Assembly (NCBI GenBank): GCA_051294375.1
Contig: JBJCIZ010000239.1
Coordinates: 863,721 to 927,720, forward strand
DNA from: Paraspadella gotoi
Taxonomy: Eukaryota > Chaetognatha
DNA length: 64,000 nucleotides
Reading direction: 5' to 3'
The notes below the pieces were generated by a model. That model ran no database searches. It was not told the origin of the DNA and was given only the letters and a program-made list of their open reading frames with translations. Shown piece by piece: positions 56,538 through 64,000 of this stretch (positions are counted from its first letter, which is position 1; the number at the start of each line of letters is the position of its first letter). The translations under genes were made by a program, and so were the position numbers.

Positions 56538-56809
56538 CTAATTGATGCAGCTGCTGTTGAGGATGCAGCGGAGATCCCCTCCCTAATCCATCGCCGTCGT
56601 CGCCGACGAAAGAGCTGGGTCCGACGTGATGGTAATTGCTGGAGACGGGACGGGACGGCACGCCGCCGCGATGTTGCTGCTGCTGCGGCTGGGGATGTTG
56701 GTGCTGCGGTCGGTGATGAAATTGCTGTTGAGACTCGTGAGTCTGACGAGGAGACGGATTATAGGGCGCCATGGGGGGTTTCGACATTGGAGCGGTTTGG
56801 GTCGGGGTT
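56538..56809 (-). CDS. BAIAP2: I-BAR gene, Gln/His/Pro-rich linker exon
   Basis: 272-base minus-strand exon between ttcaaag and GTGGGA, phase 2 in and phase 1 out, both matching neighbours. Reads TPTQTAPMSKPPMAPYNPS, then QTHESQQQFHHRPQHQHPQP, RGGVPSRPVSSNYHHVGPSS, a DGDGLGRG part and LHPQQQLHQL. Disordered linker between I-BAR and SH3, as in the IRSp53 family where this region carries a CRIB-like motif and Pro-rich sites; no CRIB is recognised here. Confidence 0.72.
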
Positions 56810-57057
56810 CTTTGAAGAGGCGGTTGGGAATTAGGGGAAAACATAATTTAATAATATGTTTGTTAAATAATAGACTTTCATAAGTTATTATTTCACGCAG
56901 TTAGGTAACAACTTTTAGAAAAAAAAAGTTGAATTAACTATGACGTCATTTAATAATTCAAAACAAAATCGTCATAAAGGATAAACTATTTAGTATCTCC
57001 TATTGAATTCACTTTTAAACATTGTCAACAAATGATCAGCCGTCCACTCAGATCCAC

Positions 57058-57269
57058 CTGGCGTAAGAAACGGGAACTTTGTTGACGACTCCGTTTCCTG
57101 GGCCGTTGTTGTTGTTGTTGTTGTTTCTGTTGACGCCCATTCCGTTTTGCATCTTGACGGCGCCCATGGGAGAGTCGCCGTTGACGCCGCCCGCCAACGC
57201 CCTTCCATTCGGCGCGGCGCCGTCCGGAAGTTGAGTCGGGGCGCCGCCTTTGGACGGCGAGAGACTCGC
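57058..57269 (-). CDS. BAIAP2: I-BAR gene, Asn/Pro-rich linker exon
   Basis: 212-base minus-strand exon, ttttttag acceptor and GTGGAT donor, phase 0 in and 2 out. Reads ASLSPSKGGAPTQLPDGAAP, NGRALAGGVNGDSPMGAVKM, a run of seven Asn and NGVVNKVPVSYA. No stop codons. Disordered. Confidence 0.7.
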
Positions 57270-57651
57270 CTAAAAAAGAAAGAAACAAATTAAAATATTA
57301 AATATCGAATTTAAATATGACTTCGTCGTCGTCTTCGTCGTTGTCTTTGATCGAATCATTTGAGCTCTCAAAATTTTAAATATTGATTATCTATTTTTTG
57401 CAATCTTCGTTTCATCTTCTTTTCTGTCCCTCTTACTTTCTTACCTATTTCTTTTCTATTTCTGTCTTACTTTCCTCCTTTTTTTCTTTGATGTTTAATT
57501 TCATTCGCTCTTTTATTCTCTCCCTCACTTTTTATATCGTTTTTATCTTTCTTTCCGACGTATTTTTTCACTATCTTCATCTTTCTATTTTTTTACTTTA
57601 TTTCTTTTTTTCATCAACTTTCTTTCTTTCTCTATTTCTATTTTCTCTCAC

Positions 57652-57798
57652 CTGACAGACCCTACAAAGCGCCAGCCATTCCCCCAGCTTGATCTGCAAC
57701 AGTGTATTGGCTTTCCCGTGCCAGTTGAGCTGATGTTTGACCAGAGCGCAATGCCGTTCCAGGACGAATCCGTAACGTTTTCTTTCCGCGCCGATCGC
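57652..57798 (-). CDS. BAIAP2: I-BAR (IMD) domain, C-terminal helix exon
   Basis: 147-base minus-strand exon (ttttccag acceptor, GTGAGA donor, phase 0 at both ends), 49 residues: AIGAERKRYGFVLERHCALV then KHQLNWHGKANTLLQIKLGE and WLALCRVCQ. The run ERKRYGFVLERHCALVK...H.KA..LL..KL..W corresponds to the last long helix of the IMD domain of IRSp53/BAIAP2 (ERRR(F/Y).FLV.K.C.V). IMD dimers bend membranes outward and bundle actin. The first two thirds of the domain must lie upstream (higher coordinates) and are not found before the window ends. Confidence 0.85.
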
Positions 57799-58226
57799 CT
57801 GGAAAAAAAAATGAGAGGACATTTGTTTATTTTTTTGTACATAGCTATTTATTTATTTATTCAATTATCAATTCGTCTATCTCTTTCACATTCGTTTATT
57901 TTATTATGACAACGCAGAGAATGGATTATCAAGTGGCTTGTCTCTCTTGGCTTCTCCGTCTTTTCTTCTGATTGACCAATCAGAGAGGAGGCTTCCCTCA
58001 GGAAACCGACGGCAGAGAAACGAGAGAGGGAACTGGATCACTCTTCAACTTACCTTCAAGAAACAAACATCAAACTCCTTATGGACTATTTGTTATATTG
58101 TTTATTGCCTGCCTTTTCTCTGGATAATCTACATATTTTGTATGTTAATTATTATCATCCCAACGTGTTCTTATGTCAATAAAACTCCTCCTATTTCTCC
58201 CTTAATAAACCACGCCTACTTCCTTC

Positions 58227-58265
58227 ATTGTGGTGGCAGCGGTGGGATTCGAACCCACGCCAACC
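58227..58265 (-). other. tRNA-like 3' fragment (T arm and acceptor)
   Basis: Minus strand: gcgtgggttcgaatcccacc followed by gctgccacca. A perfect 5-bp T stem, ttcgaat loop and an acceptor-like 3' end, but no matching 5' half. Resembles a serine-type tRNA end. The E1 copy (51588-51626) has two extra bases. A relic or SINE piece rather than a tRNA gene. Confidence 0.5.
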
Positions 58266-58878
58266 AACCAAGCTAGCTTGTTCCAGACTTTTGACAGGCA
58301 ATGTGAAGTATTTTTTGTAAGGTTTTTGATTATTTATTTTTGATTCATGAATTTTTGTTATATTTATTAATTTAATCATGGCGCTAAATCGAATGTGGAT
58401 ATATATTTTTTTTTAAATTTATCAAATTTATAACATTCCAATGGATATGAAACAAAGCATAAAAAAAATGACTTTAGGACAGAACTCGATCTTTCGACCC
58501 CAAAAATTAGTCGACAAATCTCATTTCAAGGTCAGTTCTAAGACCGCAAAAAAAAAAAAAGGTATCATTCATTTCATCAAAATGTTCATTTCGTAATTCG
58601 AGGAAAAGTCTCTTCGTTCCCTCCTTTCTCTCGGACACGCGAGGCCAGGGGATCTAGGATAACCGTAGGGAGATTGATTGAGGAGAACCCGTATAATAAA
58701 TCTGGGAGAACAGTAGGAGAACGTGGAATATAGAGAAAGGATTTGAAGATCGGATTGAGAAGCTCAGACGTCGCTTGGAATTAATCCTTCGAGATTTGAG
58801 GCTCGAGTTTAGATCCTAAATTCTATGGAATAAATTATGTTTCGAAATTAAGCTTAGATTTGTTTATTACGAGAAAGG

Positions 58879-59003
<125 letters not shown>

Positions 59004-59243
59004 CCTCAGTCAATGCAGTCGTTAATATAGCAGTAATCGTTGAATGTATGTTTGAATGTATCGTATCAAAACTGAACTAAATCTCACCGAAAAAGCAAAT
59101 GAATTACTGTCACGCTACAGGTGATGTATCTTTGGAAAAGGCTGACGGTGTTTCCAGTGGGCTAGTTCAAGAGCCCAGGACTTCAGACCTTCTCCCACAG
59201 TTTCATTCTCGCCTGTAGGCTTCCCTATAACCATTTTCACAAA

Positions 59244-59515
59244 CAATTTTTTATCAAAAAGCTTTTCATACAGACCAGGGGATATTATGATCATTTTTCA
59301 TTTTCTTTCCAAATCTCAATTTTTTATCAAAAAAGCTTTTCATACAGACCTGGGGATATTATGATCATTTTTCGTTTTCTTTCCAAATCTCAATTTTTTA
59401 TCAAAAAAGCTTTTCATACAGACCTGGGGATATTATGATCATTTTTCGTTTTCTTTCCAAATCTCAATTTTTTATCAAAAAAGCTTTTCATACAGACCAG
59501 GGGATATTATTATCA
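59244..59515. repeat. 74-bp tandem repeat, about 3.7 copies (E2)
   Basis: Regular copies with acctgggg/accagggg and ttcgtt/ttcatt variants; no frame remains open. Confidence 0.93.
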
Positions 59516-59785
59516 TCTTATGCTGGTTAAGGGAATTAACAAAAAGTTGTAATCAATTTATTCATTACTCAACATTATCGTTGCACTCAGAAGCGGGCGG
59601 ACTGTTCAAGTAACCGGCAACGCCACTCCTCGAAAGACTCTCCCAATCATGTGACTGAAGATACAAAAAAGTCACGGGCGAGCAAAGGGCGATACTAGAA
59701 CATTCTCCAGCCAATCAGCTCTTCAAGATTTCATAGAAAGCGGAAAAATTTAAATACAGATTTAAAATTCACGTCTTTAATTTGA

Positions 59786-59797
59786 ATAATAATAATA

Positions 59798-59882
<85 letters not shown>
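59786..59882. repeat. (AAT)n trinucleotide microsatellite
   Basis: About 30 units of aat/taa. In E1 only a short imperfect run (53107-53140) is present at this place. Confidence 0.95.
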
Positions 59883-59887
<5 letters not shown>

Positions 59888-60494
59888 TTTTTACGACGCG
59901 TAGTAAAAGCTCCCTTAACTCTAAAAGCCATTGCTTGGCGATATATATTAAAAATTGCTTGCCCACGGGACGAGAGAAAACGAATACTATTTTTAATTTC
60001 GCTCGGATATTATTAATGGCCGACACTTGGTAAATTTTCGTCGGCCTGTCGGCTTGAAACGCGTGGGCTGTCGGCCGAATGGAACATGAAGAGTCGCAGA
60101 CTCTGATTTTAATTCATGAACGGATTTCGTTACAATTTTACAGGTTTTTTCAGGGTAAGCGGAGACTGTGGAGGGGTAAGTTTTGGAAGGGGGTGGCAAA
60201 GTGAGTTGAAAAGTAAGGATGTGAGGGTTGAACGGCATGTTAATGCATGGCAAACTCAGCGGAATGTTAGTGAAGTTACCGAGAAATTATAATATAATTT
60301 TTTTTGTTTTTTTTTATCAAAAAAACTTCATACTTTTATTTGCAATAAATGTTGCAATTTATCACCGGCCCGGCCGGCTCTGCCGCCTCTGCCGCCGCCT
60401 CTGCCGCCGCCTCTGCCGCGCGCGCTCGTTTTGGGTCGATAATCGACAGAAACTCCTGACATATTTGCTTTTATCTCGAAAGGTAGAATGAAAA

Positions 60495-60605
<111 letters not shown>

Positions 60606-61093
60606 GTACAACTCAGTACTTACAAGTTACAACAAGTACTCCCACATAAAAAAAACAATAAACAACTTATCAAGAATCCATGTCGCAAAAAAAAAGAAAA
60701 GTATTTTGCTTGAATTTGTGAAGATGACAACGTCAAGCAAGGCTCGCGGAATAAACTGGAATGAAAACCCAGGTAGTATACAAGTTCACTCTAGTGAATA
60801 TACATATATATACATATATGCATATACATACATATGTAAATGACCGCGAGGTCAACTTTTCTGAATTTTTGTATCCAGATAGTCATTGTCCTGTTTTTAT
60901 TTTTTCCCCTGCATTTTCTTTTTACCATGATGGAAAAAAAAGTGTCGTGGTTTGGAAAAGCCAGTTAATTTTATTGTCAAATATATTTTTTGGCTAATAA
61001 ATAAGTTTTAATAGGTAATATGACCTCCTTAAGACTGTAACACGGTGTCTCTTCAATATGCTTATTGTTTAACCCTGAAAAATTTAGGGTCAC

Positions 61094-61285
61094 CATGGCT
61101 AACCCTGACGAAGTCACCAACATCACAGACCCAACGTCTACAAATTACGAGGTTGTGTGGCGGTATATTCACACCGCCTCACGTCCTCAAAATGAAAACA
61201 TTTTATTTCATTATGCAATGGTTGGGTTTGAACGGACTCGGGGTCTACAGAAGAGTTAAATCCTTCGACTGGGTCTACGAAAGAT
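61094..61285 (+). pseudogene. Decayed GNAT-related fragment (exon 1 joined to exon 3)
   Basis: Starts ATGGCTAACCC with MANPDEVTNITDPTSTNYEV, like MANADEACNTMESKATNCEV of the intact gene at 62007, and without an intron runs into FYFIMQWLGLNGLGVYRRVK in another frame, like YFISRWLGVNGYRVYRRLES of its third exon. Exon 2, motif A and motif B are missing. The frame change and deletion mark it as a relic. Followed by a GC-rich segment (61370-61560) of unknown nature. Confidence 0.55.
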
Positions 61286-61771
61286 TTAAGTTCTTTTCTT
61301 CGCTCTATTCTTCTAATTGTATTAAAAAATTATTGTATCCAATATTTATTATAATATTAAACCTCACCATCAGGTGAGAGAAGGGCCCTCGGCAGGCTTA
61401 TCAGGTCAGAGAGATATTCTAGTGGCACTTGGCATCTTTCCAGCCGGATCACTACCAGATCCCACCTGGTCCCATTCCACCACAATATCCTCTCAGCACA
61501 TGACAAGCCCATGAACCGACTACAGCGGCAACGCCCCACATTTGCCCGGCCGGGGGGGGGAGACAGTTCATTTTGAGCTCATTCTTATCTTATCATTTCA
61601 CTTACCTTTAACTTATCTATCCCTCATTACTTATTCTTCTATTTCACTTTCTTTATTTTAAACTTTCACAATCATCAGCTAACAACTAATTTTTTAATCC
61701 TTGTTATATGTTTTGTTTTTTTAAATTTATCATTGTTGTACATTGCCTAATGTATTGACTTTTGTTTCTCT

Positions 61772-61781
61772 NNNNNNNNNN
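61772..61781. other. Assembly gap, 10 N
   Basis: Inside a (CT)n tract at the end of block E2. Confidence 0.97.
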
Positions 61782-62006
61782 CTCTCTCTTTTCACCAATT
61801 TCAAATTCACTTACTCTCTCCTTCCCTGTCCTCACTTTCACCTGTCCTTATATCTGACCACTATCCCTTACTCAATTCTTTGTTGGAAAACTCTCTCTAA
61901 ATTTTGTGAACACTGAATAAATTTAGCCAATGTCGAATCGTTTATTCAAATATAATTAGAAAAAGCTTCAAAATTCTTCTCTCTTTTATTTCACTTAGAT
62001 TCAGAC

Positions 62007-62188
62007 ATGGCCAACGCTGATGAAGCCTGCAATACAATGGAATCAAAGGCTACCAACTGCGAGGTCCTCCCTTTACATCCCCAATTCGCCGATGACGCGA
62101 GAAACGTTTTGCTCAGTGGTTTCGACGATGACCCTTCATTGCACGGAGTTGCTCCCGATGAAAATGATCGAAGGCTCTACCTCAATTC
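62007..62188 (+). CDS. GNAT N-acyltransferase, exon 1
   Basis: ATG at 62007 after cacttagattcagac; donor gtaagt at 62189, phase 2 out. Encodes MANADEACNTMESKATNCEV, then LPLHPQFADDARNVLLSGFD and the end RLYLNS. An AG three bases before the ATG could be an acceptor, so a non-coding or short first exon may exist upstream. Confidence 0.75.
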
Positions 62189-62270
62189 GTAAGTTTGATC
62201 TCACTTTCTGCAATCCATTCGATCATGTTTCTTTAAAGTTAATAAATTTTAGCCTCTTTTCTTTTCGAAG

Positions 62271-62365
62271 TTTGGCGAGTTTGATTTATCACTACAGTCT
62301 TGCTCCGTCGGAAAGCTTTGTTAAAAGCCATCAACCATTGCCAATAGTCGTTAAGACTACAGAAG
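62271..62365 (+). CDS. GNAT N-acyltransferase, exon 2
   Basis: 95 bases from cttttcgaag to gtaaaa, phase 2 in and 1 out. Encodes LASLIYHYSLAPSESFVKSH then QPLPIVVKTTE. Helix plus the start of the substrate-binding half. Confidence 0.72.
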
Positions 62366-62431
62366 GTAAAATGGTAAAATGTTTTCGAGTATTCGTTATT
62401 TCCCATTTTGATTCTTTTAATTCTTCGGCAG

Positions 62432-62598
62432 TTGACCATTCGACCGTCGTCACGGTTGCTTATTGCAACGTGGTGCCGATGGCTGGGTTTGGCTTGGAAC
62501 TGAGAACCGTGTACTTTATATCACGATGGTTGGGTGTAAACGGATACAGAGTTTACAGAAGACTTGAATCCTACCACAGGGTGGTTGAGAAATTTGAG
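62432..62598 (+). CDS. GNAT N-acyltransferase, exon 3
   Basis: 167 bases from ttcggcag to gtgctt, phase 1 in and 0 out. Encodes VDHSTVVTVAYCNVVPMAGF then GLELRTVYFISRWLGVNGYR. The last part is what the upstream relic retains. Confidence 0.75.
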
Positions 62599-62672
62599 GT
62601 GCTTCTAATTCGATATTATTATTAACAGAAATTCCCTGACCTTACCTTACTACCCCTTACTTTTTTTTTCAG

Positions 62673-62777
62673 AGCGCCATCGCGGATTATCTTGGCATTC
62701 CGCGGAACGAAATCAATAACCCACTCATTGTCTCCAATCTGCAATGGATCTGCACGTTGCCCGAGAAACGAGGCAAA
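62673..62777 (+). CDS. GNAT N-acyltransferase, exon 4
   Basis: 105 bases after ttttttttcag, phase 0 at both ends. Encodes SAIADYLGIPRNEINNPLIV then SNLQWICTLPEKRGK. The strand before motif A and its first half, RGK. Confidence 0.8.
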
Positions 62778-62844
62778 GTGGGTTGTAATCGTAATCACGA
62801 TTTTCCTCGACTTCTTATTGACACGGCGTGATTTCCGTTTCCAG

Positions 62845-63048
62845 GGTTACGGTTCCGCCGCTCTCGATCACGTGATTCGTCATTTCGACGCCGAGAAAAT
62901 TCCCCTGATGGTTTTTTCGTCGAATCCACGAAATTTGTCTTTTTATCGACGCAAAGGATTCGTGGATCTGATCTCGGAGACTTGGAAAGGCGCCGTGTTG
63001 ACGGGTTGCGCCAGGAAAGTTGGCGGAGAGAGTTGGGAGTTTGATTGA
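62845..63048 (+). CDS. GNAT N-acyltransferase, exon 5 (acetyl-CoA site)
   Basis: 204 bases after gtttccag, ending TGA at 63046-63048. Begins GYGSAALDHVIRHF, completing motif A as R-G-K-G-Y-G (Q/RxxGxG/A), which holds the CoA pyrophosphate; intron 4 splits the motif exactly between K and G. Motif B is seen as NPRNLSFYRRKGFVDL. The whole CDS is 753 bases, 250 residues, a normal length for a single-domain GNAT; it resembles glycine N-acyltransferase-like or generic animal GNATs, and the substrate is unknown. No indel damage, so the region is well polished. Confidence 0.85.
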   Translation, partial: GYGSAALDHVIRHFDAEKIPLMVFSSNPRNLSFYRRKGFVDLISETWKGAVLTGCARKVGGESWEFD

Positions 63049-63838
63049 TTCTGGCATCAGTGTCCGTTGCGGGGGTATTTCGCTTTCGTTTCATTGCAAC
63101 AACTTTGAAAAAAAAGGTTTGCCGCGCTTCGCTTTTCGCCCGTAACCTCACTTAATTTTAGTGCGAAAAAGATATGAAGTTGGTACTTCCGATATAAAAA
63201 AAAATTATCCATTCATTTAATGAATAAGCTATCTTGTCCCTGACTTTGGACAGGCTTTGGTGGCTTAAGGCCTCCATCACTCTTAGAAGATTACTTTTTT
63301 CTACTATATTAGACTAAATTCGATTAAAATTAAAAATAATGTAACAATTTATTGTATTTCACTATATATTAGATTTAATTATATTCTTTATATTAAGTAT
63401 ATTCTTATATAATGTAATGGGGAGAGGGATTTAATACCCCAACTCTGAAGCTTCATACATATTTAATAAATATATTTTTAATAATCACTTTTTGGCGGTT
63501 GTCTATTTTTGTTGTATTAAGAGTCGATGCCTCATATTTCAGTTATACCTTCTATATTTGTTGGGAATAATTAATGAATGAATGTATTGTTGAATAAACA
63601 AAAGATGAAATCTCGCTTTAGGCTTGTTTATTATAATTTGACTTTTTAATTAATGTCATTGTCAACTTTATTTTTCTCTTAAATTTCTCATTTTAAATTT
63701 TTAAATTTTTTTATTTCTAACTCGAATTCTCAACTTAAACTTAACAGAAGAATATTTTCTTGAGGTTCAATTGTTCTTTTTGTTTTCTTCCGATTTTTCG
63801 AAATCGCGCCGATGTACGGCGCTTCGGTACAAAATCGC

Positions 63839-63931
<93 letters not shown>

Positions 63932-64000
63932 GATTCGGAACCGCAAAAAAAATCTTTCCTCAGATGTTCAGCCCCATGAAACAAACGCCGCTATTCGTCG
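63049..64000. other. Region 3' of the GNAT gene
   Basis: Holds the dispersed repeat ctgactttggacaggctttgg (63200-63290), AT-rich DNA and a (CT)n run of about 45 units (63839-63929). No further gene seen; a GC-rich segment at the right edge may be the start of one. Confidence 0.5.
63839..63929. repeat. (CT)n microsatellite
   Basis: About 45 uninterrupted CT units. Confidence 0.95.

Noticed and set aside
58227-58265. A tRNA gene
   Set aside because: Only the T arm and acceptor end are present; no D arm, anticodon arm or complementary 5' acceptor strand was found.
59731-60026. Poly-Tyr, poly-Leu or poly-Ile protein on the minus strand
   Set aside because: Translation of the (AAT)n microsatellite.

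Overview
This window is animal (metazoan) genomic DNA. It has spliceosomal introns with GT..AG borders, GC-rich exons set in AT-rich introns, tRNA-derived SINEs, very many long (CT)n/(GA)n microsatellites and minisatellites, and genes of clearly animal families: an I-BAR/SH3 protein of the IRSp53 type, a BAR-domain protein, a GNAT acyltransferase and an XK-like multi-pass membrane protein. I cannot name the species; a small invertebrate is likely. No virus, toxin, CRISPR, rRNA or bacterial feature was seen.

Assembly structure dominates the layout. Five blocks appear two or three times in tandem, and the copies are separated by runs of exactly 25 N (or 10 N): A (about 1240-5760 and 6085-10300), B (about 15900-18299, 18325-19923 and 19934-22491), C (about 23996-29692 and 29718-34876), D (35284-40372, 40398-45366 and 45392-47784) and E (48275-54889 and 54915-61771). 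Copies differ mainly by one-base indels. A few differ by whole insertions: a SINE with target-site duplication in C2 only, about 620 bp in C1 only, about 430 bp in E2 only. This looks like uncollapsed haplotypes or gap-fill reads stitched end to end, so most 'duplicate genes' here should be counted once. The cleanest copies are E2 for the I-BAR exons, B2 for its 3' exons, C2, and D2/D3 for the BAR gene.

Minus strand. Exons of an IRSp53/BAIAP2-like gene run from about 57.8 kb leftwards: end of the I-BAR domain, Asn/Pro-rich linker, Gln/His-rich linker, first part of SH3 (all in E2), then the second part of SH3 at 22.39-22.49 kb, then Ser/Pro- and Gln-rich exons in block B, and possibly Pro-rich exons in block A. 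Splice phases agree at every junction from the I-BAR exon to the Gln-rich exon. Directly behind the SH3 exon lies a 57-bp minisatellite whose unit is a copy of that exon's 3' end plus its splice donor. A putative four-helix membrane protein (block C) and a short Asp/Lys-rich terminal exon (22.95-23.01 kb) also lie on this strand.

Plus strand. An XK-like membrane protein (10.87-13.71 kb) has a SINE in its intron. Block C carries exons for a basic protein with at least eight perfect 11-residue repeats. Block D carries a BAR-domain protein whose first visible exon is phase-compatible with the last block C exon, so the two may be one gene. A complete five-exon GNAT acyltransferase lies at 62.0-63.05 kb, with a decayed relative just upstream in both E copies. 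If the order is right, the plus-strand BAR gene is nested antisense inside the intron that splits the SH3 domain of the I-BAR gene.
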